Assembly (NCBI GenBank): GCA_023395595.1 | Contig: JAEWYO010000060.1 | Coordinates: forward strand, 124,001-188,000 | DNA length: 64,000 bases | From: Bacillota bacterium | Lineage (GTDB): Bacteria; Bacillota; Clostridia; Christensenellales; CAG-138 | Direction of reading: 5' to 3' | Shown: positions 8,102 to 17,900 of the stretch, one piece after another | Layout of the letters: every line of letters begins with the position of its first letter | Position numbering within the stretch: position 1 is the first letter of the stretch | Notes under the pieces: model-generated | Databases searched by the model: none | The model's input: the letters and a program-made list of their open reading frames with translations, nothing else | Told to the model about the DNA's origin: nothing | Translations under genes and position numbers: made by a program

Positions 8102-8677
8102 ATGAGACATTTGCCGAACATTCTATCAGGAATACGGCTCGCTCTCGTTGGTGTGTTTGTGATGCTTTTCAGGGCAGGCAGGTATTTGCCTGCCCTCTGC
8201 GTATTCGTGTTTGCTTTTTTTACCGACTTACTGGACGGCTACCTCGCCCGCTCGAACGGCTGGGTGACCGATGTCGGAAAACTGTTGGACCCGCTCGCGG
8301 ATAAGTTCATGACGCTGGCGGCGCTGGTCTGTATCTATCTGGGTAAAAACAAGCCGATCTACCTCGTGCTGTTCCTGCTGATGGCGATCAAGGAGCTGCT
8401 GATGGTCATCGGCGGTGTGTTCCTTGCCAAGCGCAAGGTGGTTGTGATGGCGGCTTGGCCGGGGAAGATTGCAACCGGGCTGTTTGCGCTCGGAGTTATG
8501 CTCTCGCTGCTGTCGTTTCTTTCGGTGCATGTGGAGCCCCTCAACCTTGTCGTACTCGGGCTTGCAACACTGATGTCCTATTTCGCGCTGGTCTATTATG
8601 CGGCAACGCAATTGCCGCACGCCTTCCCTAAAAAGGCGAAAGACGGGAACGGCACGGACAAAAACGCGCAAGCATGA
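8102..8677 (+). CDS. pgsA: CDP-diacylglycerol--glycerol-3-phosphate 3-phosphatidyltransferase
   Basis: 191 residues with about five membrane helices. The CDP-alcohol phosphotransferase motif DGxxAR(x8)GxxxDxxxD is complete: DGYLAR is followed eight residues later by GKLLDPLAD. The start ATG lies three bases after the oadA stop codon. The enzyme makes phosphatidylglycerophosphate from CDP-diacylglycerol at the membrane, the first step to phosphatidylglycerol and cardiolipin. The assignment to PgsA rather than another member of the family rests on the NILSGIRL N-terminus and length. Confidence 0.9.
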   Translation: MRHLPNILSGIRLALVGVFVMLFRAGRYLPALCVFVFAFFTDLLDGYLARSNGWVTDVGKLLDPLADKFMTLAALVCIYLGKNKPIYLVLFLLMAIKELLMVIGGVFLAKRKVVVMAAWPGKIATGLFALGVMLSLLSFLSVHVEPLNLVVLGLATLMSYFALVYYAATQLPHAFPKKAKDGNGTDKNAQA

Positions 8678-8709
8678 GCCGTGAATGCGGCGTAAATTGC
8701 TGAAAAAGC

Positions 8710-8738
8710 TTGCAAAAGCGGAGAAAGACTGTTATACT
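8710..8738 (+). promoter_or_regulatory. Promoter of the rimP-nusA-infB operon
   Basis: -35 TTGCAA (8710-8715), 17-base spacer, -10 TATACT (8733-8738). Predicted start near 8745 gives a leader of about 165 bases before rimP. Confidence 0.8.
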
Positions 8739-8769
8739 TTCATCTGTTGGATGATTGAACTTTTAGCGG

Positions 8770-8820
8770 AGAGTGGGCAAAACCCACTCTTTCGTTTTGA
8801 AGGGTGCTTTTTTTCGCACC
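8770..8820 (+). promoter_or_regulatory. Two leader hairpins ahead of rimP (candidate attenuator)
   Basis: Hairpin 1 has an 8-bp perfect stem, AGAGTGGG (8770-8777) with CCCACTCT (8783-8790), a 5-base loop and a following T-rich run. Hairpin 2 pairs GGTGC (8803-8807) with GCACC (8816-8820) around a loop of seven Ts and a C. Hairpin 1 plus T-rich tail resembles an intrinsic terminator inside the leader, so attenuation of the operon is plausible; I infer this from shape only. Confidence 0.55.
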
Positions 8821-8908
8821 TGTTGACGGAACCCATCGATTGATTTTGCGGATATCAACACATTGCGTGAAGACAAATCGACTCGGCTGCCAATTTGGAG
8901 GAAGATAC

Positions 8909-9361
8909 TTGAACACAGCACAAAAGGTGGAACAACTGCTCAAGCAGCCCGTCGCGGAGCTTGGCTATGAGCTATGCGATGTAGAATTTATCAAAGAATA
9001 CGGAGACTGGGTGCTCACGCTGTATATCGACAAAGAAGGCGGCGTGAACATTGACGACTGTGAGCGCGTGAGCCGCGCGGTCGATCCCTTACTGGACGAA
9101 GCTGACCCCATCGAGCAGGCTTATATGCTCTCCGTCTCGTCTCTTGGTCTGGATCGCCCGCTCAAAAAAGACGCAGACTTTGCGCGCAACATCGGCAAGC
9201 GCATCGAGATCAAGCTATTTGCGCCAAAGAACGGCAAAAAAGAGTTCACGGGTGAACTGATCAGCTTTGACGAGAACAATATCGTCGTGAAGCTTGAATC
9301 CGGCGAACTCGCGCTGGAGCGAAAAGCGCTTGCGTTGGCGCGGCCTGAATTGGTTTTCTAA
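8909..9361 (+). CDS. rimP: Ribosome maturation factor RimP
   Basis: 150 residues from TTG 8909, which has GGAGGAAG just upstream and gives the usual family length; the frame stays open further upstream but into the hairpin leader. The N-terminal alpha/beta domain (VEQLLKQPVAELGYELCDVEF) and the core DDCERVSRAVDPLLDE, with LSVSSLGLDRPLKK, are diagnostic. A C-terminal SH3-like barrel follows. RimP assists 30S subunit assembly around S12. First gene of the nusA-infB operon. Confidence 0.96.
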   Translation: MNTAQKVEQLLKQPVAELGYELCDVEFIKEYGDWVLTLYIDKEGGVNIDDCERVSRAVDPLLDEADPIEQAYMLSVSSLGLDRPLKKDADFARNIGKRIEIKLFAPKNGKKEFTGELISFDENNIVVKLESGELALERKALALARPELVF

Positions 9362-9480
9362 GTCAATTTGCGGGAGGATTCCCGCCGGAAACATAGATTC
9401 ACCAGTGACAAACGTTTTTTTAATGAAGTTTTTTTGAAGGATTTTGAAAACACGGGATTATTTGTAAGGAGTACGATAGG

Positions 9481-10566
9481 ATGAACACAGAGTTTGTCGA
9501 AGCATTGAGCGCGCTGGAGAAAGAACGCGGCATCAGCAAGGATGTCCTGATTCTCGCCATCGAAGCGGCGCTTACCTCGGCCTATAAGCGCAACTACGGC
9601 GCAAACGCGAACGTCCGCGCGCAGATTGACCCGCGCAACGGTGATTTTCGCATCTATGCCTCCAAGACGGTCGTCGAGGAGGTTGAAAACCCCATCAACG
9701 AGATTTCGCTTGCGGATGCAAAGCACGTCAACGTGCTTTACGAAGTGGGTGATGTGCTCGAAGAAGAGGTCAAGGCGAAGGAGTTTTCGCGTATTGCGGC
9801 GCAGACCGCCAAGCAGGTCGTCGTGCAGCGCATCCGTGAAGCGGAGCGCGGCGTGATCTACGAGGAGTATGTGGAAAAAGAGAACGAAGTGCTCACCGCA
9901 ATCGTGCAGCGTGTGGAAAAGGGCAACGTCTATGTCGAGCTCGGCAAGACGGACGGCATCCTGACCCCGAACGAGATGATTCCCGGCGAGACCTATGAGA
10001 ACAACGATCGCATCAAGGTCTATGTGCTAGAAGTACGCAAGGACAGCAAAGGCCCACAGGTTCTCGTCAGCCGTACGCATCCGGGGCTCGTCAAGCGGCT
10101 CTTTGAACTGGAAGTGCCGGAGATTCAGACCGGTGTGGTGCAGATCAAGTCCATCGCACGCGAGGCGGGCTTCCGCACCAAGGTCGCTGTGCACTCCACG
10201 GATATGCAGGTGGATGCGGTTGGCGCATGCGTCGGCCAGCGCGGGGCACGTGTGGAGCGCATCGTGGGCGAACTGCACAATGAAAAGATCGACATCATCG
10301 AGTGGGATTCCGACTCGGCTGTTTATATCGCCAAGGCACTCAGCCCCGCAAAGGTGCTGATGGTCTACATCAACGAAGAAGAGAAAGCGGCAAAGGTCAT
10401 CGTGCCGGACACCCAGCTTTCGCTTGCTATCGGCAAAGAAGGGCAGAACGCCCGCCTTGCCGCGAAGCTGACCGGCTGGAAGATCGACATCAAGAGCCAG
10501 TCTCAGGCGGAGGAGGCCATGGACGCCTTCTATCGCGAAGACGAAGAGAGCGAAAGCGAGGCGTAA
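9481..10566 (+). CDS. nusA: Transcription termination/antitermination factor NusA
   Basis: 361 residues. Domains in order: N-terminal RNA polymerase-binding domain (about 1-125), S1 domain (about 130-200, [18 protein letters not shown]), then KH1 and KH2 (about 205-345; [15 protein letters not shown] and [21 protein letters not shown]). No C-terminal acidic repeats, as usual for Bacillota. It binds elongating RNA polymerase and modulates pausing and termination. It precedes rnpM by three bases. A small GC hairpin (9370-9385) lies in the 119-base gap after rimP. Confidence 0.97.
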   Translation: MNTEFVEALSALEKERGISKDVLILAIEAALTSAYKRNYGANANVRAQIDPRNGDFRIYASKTVVEEVENPINEISLADAKHVNVLYEVGDVLEEEVKAKEFSRIAAQTAKQVVVQRIREAERGVIYEEYVEKENEVLTAIVQRVEKGNVYVELGKTDGILTPNEMIPGETYENNDRIKVYVLEVRKDSKGPQVLVSRTHPGLVKRLFELEVPEIQTGVVQIKSIAREAGFRTKVAVHSTDMQVDAVGACVGQRGARVERIVGELHNEKIDIIEWDSDSAVYIAKALSPAKVLMVYINEEEKAAKVIVPDTQLSLAIGKEGQNARLAAKLTGWKIDIKSQSQAEEAMDAFYREDEESESEA

Positions 10567-10569
10567 CGC

Positions 10570-10851
10570 TTGGCGAAGAAAATTCCGATGCGGATGTGCG
10601 TCTCCTGCCGGGAGATGCTGCCCAAGAAGGAGCTCGTGCGCATCGTGCGCACACCGGAGGGCGCAGTCGTGCTGGACACGACGGGACGCGCCAACGGCAG
10701 AGGGGCTTATCTTTGCAAGAAGAGTGCCTGTCTGGAAAAGGCGATCAAGTCCCATGCGCTGGAACGCGCACTGGAGGCCAAGATCGACAACGAAACCTAC
10801 GACACACTGCGCGCGCAGTTTGCAAACTACAATGAACAGCAAGCTCAATAG
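10570..10851 (+). CDS. rnpM: YlxR-family RNA-binding protein (RnpM)
   Basis: 93 residues, TTG start. The signature MRMCVSCREMLPKKELVRIVR and the GRGAYLC segment identify the YlxR (DUF448) fold. The B. subtilis homologue is reported to bind and modulate RNase P. Its place between nusA and ylxQ is the standard Bacillota order. It overlaps the next gene by 20 bases. Confidence 0.93.
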   Translation: MAKKIPMRMCVSCREMLPKKELVRIVRTPEGAVVLDTTGRANGRGAYLCKKSACLEKAIKSHALERALEAKIDNETYDTLRAQFANYNEQQAQ

Positions 10852-11140
10852 CGCAATCGGGTTCGCGATGAAGGCAGGGCGGCTCAAGTCTGGTGATTAT
10901 GTCACCGAAAAGCTGATTCGTGCAAAGGGAGCAAAGATCGCGCTCATCGACACGACCGCTTCCGACAACACCAAGGACAAATACCGCGACATGTGCACGT
11001 ACAACAGCACCGAGCTGGTCGAAGTAGAAGCGCTTGGCCGCTGGATCGGAAAACCCGGCCGCATGGTCGCCGCCGTCACGGACGAGGCGTTTGCGCAGAT
11101 GATCCGGCGTGCGCTCACACAGGAAACGACGCAACCATAA
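10832..11140 (+). CDS. L7Ae/L30e-family ribosomal protein homologue YlxQ
   Basis: 102 residues from the ATG at 10832, which lies inside the end of rnpM; the frame continues upstream but without family similarity. The pattern SAIGFAMKAGRLKSGDYVTEKLIR and the ALIDTTASDNTKDKY stretch match the L7Ae-like RNA-binding fold (kink-turn binder). It sits in the invariable nusA-ylxR-ylxQ-infB order. The precise RNA target is not established. Confidence 0.88.
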   Translation: MNSKLNSAIGFAMKAGRLKSGDYVTEKLIRAKGAKIALIDTTASDNTKDKYRDMCTYNSTELVEVEALGRWIGKPGRMVAAVTDEAFAQMIRRALTQETTQP

Positions 11141-11243
11141 CGCAGGCGAGCCAATCGCTATGCATCAAACATCCAAATAAGACAATCGCGCATCCGTAAA
11201 TTTTACAGTGCGGACTGCGAAAAACGCGGGGGTAACGACGTAA

Positions 11244-14213
11244 ATGGCAAAAAACAATTTTCTCGAATCGGCAAACGGAATTCAGAAGACGACAAAAGAC
11301 CTTCTGGAGAGGCTGTCGCTGACGCAGAGCTCCGTTGGAGAGCTGCTTGTTTCAGTGCGCCATTCCGAGAGCGAGCTACTTGACAAGGAGGAGCAGAAGC
11401 GCAAAGCGCGCGAAGAGCGCGAGCGCATGGAGCGCCTGCGCGATTTGCTCGATTCCGATCAGGATCACGCCGCACATGCCGGAGGACGAGACGACGACGA
11501 GCTGCCGCAGCCGAAGCCTGCCGCAAAAGCGGAAGCACCCGCCAAGCAGGAGACTGCCGCGGAGGCACCCGTTGCCGAAACGCCCGCGGAGAAGCCGGCG
11601 GCGAAACCCGCGCAGGAAAAACCCGCTGCGGAAGCAGCTGCGGAGCAACCCGCAAGAGAAGCCACGCCCGCAGCCGAGCAGCCAAAGCCCGCACAGCCGG
11701 AGACAGCCGCCCAGCCCGCGCCAGAAGCGCCGAAAAAGCCCGCAAACAGCGGGTATGAAGCGCATGCCATCGTGCAGGACGACCGCCGTCGCCCGCAACA
11801 GGGTAACGGGTATCAACCCCAGCAGGGTAACGGCTATCAGCCGCGTCCGCAGCAAGGCAACGGTTATCAGCCCCAGCAGGGTAACGGTTATCAGCCGCGT
11901 CCGCAGCAAGGCAATGGCTATCAACCCCAGCAGGGTAACGGTTATCAGCCCCGTCCGCAGCAGGGCAATGGTTATCAGCCGCGCCCGCAAACGGGCAACG
12001 GTTATCAGCCGCAGCAGGGCAACGGCTATACGCCGCGTCCGCAGGGAGGCAACTACCCGCCGCGTCAGGACGGCTACCAACCGCGCCCGCAGCAAGGCGG
12101 CGGTTACCAGCAGCGTCCGCAGGGCGGCTACCCGCCGCGCCCGCAGCAGGGCGGAACAGGCCCGCGTCCGGGCGGACAACCCGGCGGTTTTGCGCCGCGC
12201 GGACCGCGTCCGGCAGGAGCAGGCGCAGCGCCCGCACCTGCAGCAGGCGGCAAAGAGCGCGTAAGCAACTATGATCCGAACAAGAGCGCCTATGCCCGCT
12301 CCAAAGAGGCGGACAAAAAGGCGAAAAATAAGAAGGCAATGTCCCGCGAGGCAGCGCCGAGCGCGGCCAACTGGGACGATGACTCCACGGGCAACCGCAA
12401 GCTCAGACGCGGGCAAAAGCAACCCATGCGGCGGCCCGAACCCGTCGTGATTGAAAAGGCGGTGATCACCACGGAGACCATAACAGTTAAAGATCTTTCC
12501 GAAAAAATCGGCAAACCCGCATCGGAAATCATCAAAAAGCTCTTCCTGCTCGGTATGCCGACGACGATCAATCAGGAGATCGATTTTGACACCTGTGAAC
12601 TCGTTGCATCCGATTTTGGGATCGAACTGGAACTGAAAGTCGCAAAGACGTTTGAAGAAGTGCTGACCGATAGCGCTTCCGCCGATACGGATGCGGAAGA
12701 CCAGCTCGTGACGCGTCCGCCGGTCGTGACCATCATGGGCCACGTTGACCACGGCAAGACTTCACTGCTGGACGCGATTCGCAACAGCTCGGTTACAGAA
12801 GGCGAAGCGGGCGGCATCACGCAGCACATCGGCGCATATACCGTCTGCTGCAACAGCAAGCAGATTACGTTCATCGATACACCGGGCCACGAGGCATTTA
12901 CCTCCATGCGTGCCCGCGGCGCGCAGGTGACGGATATCGTCATCCTCGTCGTTGCAGCAGACGACGGCATCATGCCGCAGACCATTGAGGCGATCAACCA
13001 CGCCAAAGCTGCGGGTGTTCCGATCATCGTTGCCGTCAACAAGATGGACAAGCCCGACGCAAACCCCGACCGCGTGAAGCAACAGCTCACCGAATACGAG
13101 CTCGTTTCCGAGGAGTGGGGCGGACAGACGATCATCGTTCCCGTCTCCGCCAAGAAGCAGACTGGTCTGGATACCCTTCTGGAGATGGTTCTCCTGCAGG
13201 CGGACGTTCTGGAGCTCAAAGCAAACCCGAACCGTCTTGCCAAGGGTACGATCATCGAAGCAAAGCTCGACAAAGGCCGCGGTCCGCTGGCAACCGTGCT
13301 CGTGCAAAACGGTACGCTGCGCAGAGGCGACACGATCGTTGCGGGTACCGCATACGGCAAAGTACGCGCAATGACGGACGACAAGGGCAACAATGTCAAC
13401 GAAGCAGGCCCGTCCACGCCGGTCGAGGTGCTTGGCTTTAGCGAAGTGCCGGATGCGGGCGACATCCTGAACGTTGCGGAAGTGGATAAGCTTTCGCGCC
13501 AGGTTGTTGAAGAGCGCCGCGACAAGATCAAAGCCGCGCAGCTCAAGAGCAAGAGCAAGGTGTCTTTGGACGATCTGTTCACCCAGATGGCGGCAGACGA
13601 GCTCAAAGACCTCAACATCATCGTCAAAGCGGACGTGCAGGGTTCGGTCGAGGCCGTTAAGCAGGCGCTCGAAAAACTCAGCAATGAAGAAGTCCGCGTG
13701 CGTTGCATCCATGGCGGCGTCGGCGCGATCACGGGCACGGATATCATGTTCGCTTCCGCTTCCAACGCCATCGTCATCGGCTTCAACGTGCGTCCGGATA
13801 CGAGCGCGCGCGCCATGGCGGAGAAAGAGAACGTGGATGTACGCCTCTATCGCGTCATCTACAACGCGATTGACGACGTGAAAGCCGCCATGCGCGGCAT
13901 GTTCAAGCCGGTCTTCAAAGAAGTCGAGCTTGGACGCGCAACTGTCCGCGAAACCTTCAAGGTCACGGGCGTTGGCACCATCGCAGGTGCATATGTCAAC
14001 GATGGAAAGATCACCAGAAGCGCGCAGGTACGCGTAGTTCGCGACAGCGTTGTGATTCATGAAGGCAAGATCAGCTCACTCAAGCGCTTCAAGGACGACG
14101 CAAAGGAAGTTCTCACGAGCTTCGAATGCGGCATCGGCATCGACGGCTTCAACGATCTGCAGGAAGGCGACGTCATCGAAGCCTTCGTGATGGAAGAAGT
14201 CAAGCGTACCTAA
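11244..14213 (+). CDS. infB: Translation initiation factor IF-2
   Basis: 989 residues, long for IF-2 because of an extended disordered N-terminus (about residues 50-400) rich in Ala/Pro/Glu/Gln/Gly. It includes a tandem array of GNGYQP units. The IF2_N domain lies at about 409-470. The GTPase domain starts near residue 490 with G1 GHVDHGKT, followed by G3 DTPGHE, G4 NKMD and G5 SAKK, then the beta-barrel and fMet-tRNA-binding C-terminal domains. IF-2 delivers initiator tRNA to the 30S subunit and promotes subunit joining. Part of the nusA operon, preceded by a 103-base gap in which I see no clear promoter. Confidence 0.98.
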   Translation: MAKNNFLESANGIQKTTKDLLERLSLTQSSVGELLVSVRHSESELLDKEEQKRKAREERERMERLRDLLDSDQDHAAHAGGRDDDELPQPKPAAKAEAPAKQETAAEAPVAETPAEKPAAKPAQEKPAAEAAAEQPAREATPAAEQPKPAQPETAAQPAPEAPKKPANSGYEAHAIVQDDRRRPQQGNGYQPQQGNGYQPRPQQGNGYQPQQGNGYQPRPQQGNGYQPQQGNGYQPRPQQGNGYQPRPQTGNGYQPQQGNGYTPRPQGGNYPPRQDGYQPRPQQGGGYQQRPQGGYPPRPQQGGTGPRPGGQPGGFAPRGPRPAGAGAAPAPAAGGKERVSNYDPNKSAYARSKEADKKAKNKKAMSREAAPSAANWDDDSTGNRKLRRGQKQPMRRPEPVVIEKAVITTETITVKDLSEKIGKPASEIIKKLFLLGMPTTINQEIDFDTCELVASDFGIELELKVAKTFEEVLTDSASADTDAEDQLVTRPPVVTIMGHVDHGKTSLLDAIRNSSVTEGEAGGITQHIGAYTVCCNSKQITFIDTPGHEAFTSMRARGAQVTDIVILVVAADDGIMPQTIEAINHAKAAGVPIIVAVNKMDKPDANPDRVKQQLTEYELVSEEWGGQTIIVPVSAKKQTGLDTLLEMVLLQADVLELKANPNRLAKGTIIEAKLDKGRGPLATVLVQNGTLRRGDTIVAGTAYGKVRAMTDDKGNNVNEAGPSTPVEVLGFSEVPDAGDILNVAEVDKLSRQVVEERRDKIKAAQLKSKSKVSLDDLFTQMAADELKDLNIIVKADVQGSVEAVKQALEKLSNEEVRVRCIHGGVGAITGTDIMFASASNAIVIGFNVRPDTSARAMAEKENVDVRLYRVIYNAIDDVKAAMRGMFKPVFKEVELGRATVRETFKVTGVGTIAGAYVNDGKITRSAQVRVVRDSVVIHEGKISSLKRFKDDAKEVLTSFECGIGIDGFNDLQEGDVIEAFVMEEVKRT
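11798..12042 (+). repeat. In-frame tandem repeat in infB (GNGYQP units)
   Basis: Nine copies of a GNGY core, alternating between 8-residue (QGNGYQPQ) and 10-residue ([10 protein letters not shown]) units, that is 24 and 30 bases. A looser Pro/Arg/Gly/Gln-rich tract continues to about 12210. The DNA copies differ mostly at third positions. It encodes a disordered tail and is not a CRISPR or an intergenic repeat. Confidence 0.9.
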
Positions 14214-14270
14214 TGTAATCGACAACGCCGATTTCGGCCGCCAGGCGCGGGCCGGGCGGAGGAGGGCAAT

Positions 14271-14678
14271 ATGGCAACGTTTCGCGCAGACCGCAGGAAC
14301 GAAGAAGTTAAAAAGACGATCAGCGAAGTTATCCGCGAGATGAAAGACCCCAGAATCTCGCCGATGACCGCGCTGACCGAGGTTGAGGTCACCAAGGACC
14401 TCAAGTTTGCAAAGGTGAAGGTCTCCGTCTACGACGACGATGAGAAGAAGCGGATTTCGAGTGTGGAAGCGCTCAACCACGCCGCAGGCTTCATCTCGCA
14501 CGAGCTTGGTATGCGTATGCGCATCCGCGCCGTGCCGAGCATCAAGTTTACGCTCGACAACACAATCGCTTACAGCGTCCGGATTTCGGAGATTCTCAAC
14601 GAGTTGCACAAAACCGACGCAAACGCGCAAAATAGCGCGGATGAAACCGAACAGAAACAGGAAAACGGAGAGGAGTAA
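14271..14678 (+). CDS. rbfA: Ribosome-binding factor A
   Basis: 135 residues, GGAGG ahead of the ATG. The KH-like fold is recognisable from RRNEEVKKTISEVIREMKDPRI and KFAKVKVSVYDDDE, ending in RAVPSIKFTLDNTIAYSVRI. RbfA assists maturation of the 16S rRNA 5' end and cold adaptation of the 30S subunit. A Gln/Asn/Glu-rich tail of about 20 residues is added. It lies between infB and nrnA as in other Bacillota. Confidence 0.96.
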   Translation: MATFRADRRNEEVKKTISEVIREMKDPRISPMTALTEVEVTKDLKFAKVKVSVYDDDEKKRISSVEALNHAAGFISHELGMRMRIRAVPSIKFTLDNTIAYSVRISEILNELHKTDANAQNSADETEQKQENGEE

Positions 14679-14683
14679 CCGGC

Positions 14684-15646
14684 ATGTTGCAGGACGCCGT
14701 CCGCTTTCTACGGACGCATGATGATATTCTGCTGATTGCGCATGTCTCTCCGGATGGCGACACGCTTGGCAGTAGCTTTGCGCTCTACGGGGCGCTGCTG
14801 GAGCTGGGCAAACACGCGCAGGTGGTCTGTGAAGACCCCGTCCCGGCGATTTACCGCTTTCTTCCGTTTTCGGATCAGCTAATACCGCCCGAGCAGGCAC
14901 GCCCTGCCGAGGCGGTTGTTTGTGTGGATTGCGCCGATCTAGGGCGCACCGGGCGCTGCGCCCCGCTCTTTCAAGCCGCAAGCGCGACGCTGAACATCGA
15001 CCACCACGGCACCAACGACCGCTACGCCACCACAAACTATGTGCAAAAAGCGGGCGCAACGGGCGAATTGATCTTCAATGTGATCGCTTGCCTGAAGGTG
15101 ACGCTCAACAAAAATATCGCGAGTTGCCTGTATGCTGCGATTACAACCGACACGGGCAACTTCTCCTACAGCAATACCACGCCGGAGACCATGCGCATTG
15201 CAGCGGATATCTTGGACACGGGGATCGACCTGCCGTTTCTCAATCGGCTGCTCTTTCGCACCGTGCCATATCATAAGCTCAAGCTCCACGCGCTTGGCGT
15301 AAACAAAGCCAAGCTCTATGAGTTCGGCAGAATTGGGATTTCCTATATCACGCTGGAGGACATCGTCTCCTGCGGCGCGACCACCGAGGACACGGAGGGC
15401 ATCATCGACTCCATCCGAGACATCGATACGGTTGAGGTCGCGGCACTCCTGCGCGAAAGCGAGGACGGGCTGGTGCGCGTGAGCCTGCGCGGAAAGACCT
15501 GTGCAGATGTCAGCCAGATTGCAACCAAGCTCGGCGGAGGCGGACACCGCCTCGCCGCGGGATGCACGATGAAACCGCCCATCGAAGAGGCGGCGGAGCA
15601 GATTTTGACGCTGGCAAAAGAACTCCTTCACGGGATTTGCGAGTGA
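14684..15646 (+). CDS. nrnA: Bifunctional oligoribonuclease / PAP phosphatase NrnA (DHH family)
   Basis: 320 residues. The DHH phosphoesterase motifs are clear: AHVSPDGDTLGSS (motif I), VCVDCAD (motif II), DHHGTND (motif III) and, in the DHHA1 domain, LGGGGHRLAAG. NrnA-type enzymes degrade nano-RNAs of two to five nucleotides and dephosphorylate 3'-phosphoadenosine 5'-phosphate. It starts six bases after rbfA and is followed five bases later by truB. Confidence 0.94.
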   Translation: MLQDAVRFLRTHDDILLIAHVSPDGDTLGSSFALYGALLELGKHAQVVCEDPVPAIYRFLPFSDQLIPPEQARPAEAVVCVDCADLGRTGRCAPLFQAASATLNIDHHGTNDRYATTNYVQKAGATGELIFNVIACLKVTLNKNIASCLYAAITTDTGNFSYSNTTPETMRIAADILDTGIDLPFLNRLLFRTVPYHKLKLHALGVNKAKLYEFGRIGISYITLEDIVSCGATTEDTEGIIDSIRDIDTVEVAALLRESEDGLVRVSLRGKTCADVSQIATKLGGGGHRLAAGCTMKPPIEEAAEQILTLAKELLHGICE

Positions 15647-15650
15647 TGGC

Positions 15651-16523
15651 TTGAGTATGGATGGCATCGTTACCGTTCTCAAATCACCCGGCATGACTTC
15701 AAGCAATGTCGTGTTCGATGTTCGAAAGATCTACGGCGAAAAGCACGCGGGGCATCTGGGTACGCTCGATCCCGCCGCTGCAGGCGTATTGCCTGTTTGC
15801 CTCGGAAGAGCGACAAAACTTTTTGACATCCTCGTCGATAAGGACAAGGAGTATGTATTCGAGTGTGCGTTTGGTACGCAGACGGATACACAGGATGCTT
15901 ACGGCGCGGTGACCGCGCGGGACGGCAAACGCATCGACAAACGCGAACTGCAAGAGATTCTGCCGGAGTTCGTCGGCGGACAACTGCAGACGGCTTCGAT
16001 CTATTCCGCACTGAAAGTGGACGGCAAGAAGATGTACGATCTTGCCCGCGCGGGAGAGACAGTTGAGCCGAGGGTGCGTGAAATCTGTGTGCACGAGCTG
16101 GAACTTGTCGAACAGACCGGCGACAACCGGTTTGTGCTGCGCGCGATGTGTTCGCGCGGAACCTATGTGCGCTCGCTCTGCGAAAGCCTTGCCGAGCGGC
16201 TGGGTACGGTTGGATATGTTTCTGTGTTGCTGCGTACCCGTAGCGGACCGTTTACCAGCGAACGTGCGCTGACCATTGCGGAGCTGGACGCGGCAAAGGC
16301 GGCGGGAACGCTCGCAGGCACACTGATCTCCTGTGAGGAAGCGATGGCGTTTTTGCCGGAATTGCGTCTGCCGGCTGACCGTACAGTGCCGACAAAGAAC
16401 GGGCTGGAGACGCATTTGCGCGGACACGCGGACGGACTGGTACGCGCATATGGCGCGGACGAATTTCTGGGCATCGGCGAAATTCAGCATGGGCGGTTTC
16501 GCCTGAACATTCATCTCTATTGA
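15651..16523 (+). CDS. truB: tRNA pseudouridine(55) synthase TruB
   Basis: 290 residues from TTG 15651; an in-frame ATG at 15657 would shorten it by two and is equally possible. The motifs KSPGMTSSNVVFDVRK, KHAGHLGTLDPAAAGVLPVC (catalytic Asp in GTLDP) and CSRGTYVRSL define TruB. The enzyme makes pseudouridine 55 in the T-loop of tRNAs. It is linked to nrnA upstream and ribF downstream. Confidence 0.97.
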   Translation: MSMDGIVTVLKSPGMTSSNVVFDVRKIYGEKHAGHLGTLDPAAAGVLPVCLGRATKLFDILVDKDKEYVFECAFGTQTDTQDAYGAVTARDGKRIDKRELQEILPEFVGGQLQTASIYSALKVDGKKMYDLARAGETVEPRVREICVHELELVEQTGDNRFVLRAMCSRGTYVRSLCESLAERLGTVGYVSVLLRTRSGPFTSERALTIAELDAAKAAGTLAGTLISCEEAMAFLPELRLPADRTVPTKNGLETHLRGHADGLVRAYGADEFLGIGEIQHGRFRLNIHLY

Positions 16524-16582
16524 CAAACTTCGGCATCCGCGCAGGGGATAGCCCCGCGTTGAGCCGTTTTTTTGAGGAAATT

Positions 16583-17470
16583 ATGGCAGTATTAGAACCC
16601 GCCGTCGTCGCGCTTGGCATGTTCGATGGTGTACATCTCGGTCACAGGGCGCTGATTGCCCGCTCGCAGGAAGAAGCGAAGCGGCTGCATGCAATGCCCG
16701 TGGTTTATACATTTTCCAATCATCCGCTGGAGGTGCTCGGTGGCAGCGTAAGGCTGCTCTCCGGCATTCGGGAGCGGAACATGCTGCTGCGTTCGCTCGG
16801 CGCGCAAGAGGTAGAGAGCGTGCCCTTTACACGCGAAATGGCGCATCTGAGTACGGAAGCCTTCATCGACCTGCTTGCGGAGAAATGGGATGTCCGCGGA
16901 CTTGTGGTCGGCTACAACTACACCTGTGGGGAGCGCGGAACAGGAACACCGGAAACGCTGCGCGAAATCGGAAAAACGCGTGGGTTTTCCGTCTCGGTGG
17001 TCGAACCTGTTCTGCTGGAAGGGGAACCTGTCTCCAGCACGCGCATCCGCGAGGCGGTGGAACGGGGCGATGTCTCTCTGGCAGAACGGCTGCTCAAACG
17101 CCACTATACGCTCTCCGGCACGATTGTGCAAAACAAGCGCATTGGCAGGCGTATCGGCTTCCCGACCGCGAATATCGAGGCGGACAGCAAGCGCGCGATT
17201 CCGGCGGATGGCGTGTATGCAACCTATGCTTTCGTCGGCGGTGCAGCGTATCGCGCGGTGACAAACATCGGAACAAATCCAAGCGTGCAGGGCGAAAAGC
17301 TCACGATTGAAACACATCTGATCGATTTTAACGCGGATATCTACGGCCAGCAGCTAACCATCGCGTTTCGCAAGCGCCTGCGCGGGGAAGCGATGTTTGA
17401 TTCGCTGGATGCGCTGAAGGAGCAGATTCGGCAGGATGTGGAGGCGGCATCCGCGCTCAAAGACGCGTAA
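16583..17470 (+). CDS. ribF: Bifunctional riboflavin kinase / FAD synthetase
   Basis: 295 residues from ATG 16583, chosen because GAGG lies five bases upstream; an in-frame TTG at 16520 overlapping the truB stop would add 21 residues. The N-terminal nucleotidyltransferase domain has GMFDGVHLGHRALI and the later SSTRIREAVERGD. The C-terminal riboflavin kinase domain has GRRIGFPTANIE and GVYATYAF. It phosphorylates riboflavin to FMN and adenylates FMN to FAD. Last gene before the rpsO promoter. Confidence 0.95.
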   Translation: MAVLEPAVVALGMFDGVHLGHRALIARSQEEAKRLHAMPVVYTFSNHPLEVLGGSVRLLSGIRERNMLLRSLGAQEVESVPFTREMAHLSTEAFIDLLAEKWDVRGLVVGYNYTCGERGTGTPETLREIGKTRGFSVSVVEPVLLEGEPVSSTRIREAVERGDVSLAERLLKRHYTLSGTIVQNKRIGRRIGFPTANIEADSKRAIPADGVYATYAFVGGAAYRAVTNIGTNPSVQGEKLTIETHLIDFNADIYGQQLTIAFRKRLRGEAMFDSLDALKEQIRQDVEAASALKDA

Positions 17471-17515
17471 AGTATAGGCGCGGCAAGCGTGACGAGAAAA
17501 ATAAAAGCGCGGTTG

Positions 17516-17544
17516 TTTACAATTTTTAGCGAATATGCTATCCT
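17516..17544 (+). promoter_or_regulatory. Promoter of rpsO
   Basis: -35 TTTACA (17516-17521), 17-base spacer, -10 TATCCT (17539-17544), about 90 bases before the rpsO start. Confidence 0.65.
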
Positions 17545-17635
17545 ATAAAAGCATTCAAATGCCGTTTACCGGGATATGCGACACTCCGACGCATTTCTCA
17601 GTTCACGGGAAAGAGAAAAAAGGAGAAAGAAAACC

Positions 17636-17893
17636 ATGACCAAGACAGAAACCATTGAAAAATTCGCACTTCACGAAGGCGACACCGGTTCCCCGGAAGT
17701 GCAGATCGCGCTGCTTACCGAGCGCATCAACCACCTCAACGAGCACCTGAAGCTGCACATGAAGGATCACCACTCGCGCCGCGGTCTGCTCAAAATGGTC
17801 GGTCAGCGTAGAGGCCTTCTGAACTACCTCAAGGAGAAGGACATCGAGCGCTATAGAGCGATCGCTGCAAGCCTGAACATCCGTATCAAGTAA
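17636..17893 (+). CDS. rpsO: 30S ribosomal protein S15
   Basis: 85 residues from ATG 17636, preceded by AAAAGGAG, giving the standard S15 length. The segments [19 protein letters not shown] and [19 protein letters not shown] are the S15 signature. It binds 16S rRNA helices 20-22 early in assembly. It has its own promoter and is followed by a strong terminator, so it is transcribed apart from pnp as well as by readthrough. Confidence 0.99.
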   Translation: MTKTETIEKFALHEGDTGSPEVQIALLTERINHLNEHLKLHMKDHHSRRGLLKMVGQRRGLLNYLKEKDIERYRAIAASLNIRIK

Positions 17894-17900
17894 AAAGAAA

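Noticed and set aside
6695..8110. Long minus-strand open frame (about 471 codons) opposite oadA
   Set aside because: It mirrors the coding gene on the other strand, has no family resemblance, and arises from GC-rich codon bias.
11798..12042. CRISPR-like periodic repeats
   Set aside because: Units are 24 and 30 bases with no unique spacers and encode an in-frame peptide repeat of IF-2.
11376..12752. Minus-strand Leu/Arg-rich frames opposite the infB repeats
   Set aside because: Produced by the repetitive Pro/Gln/Gly codons of infB; no ribosome site or homology.
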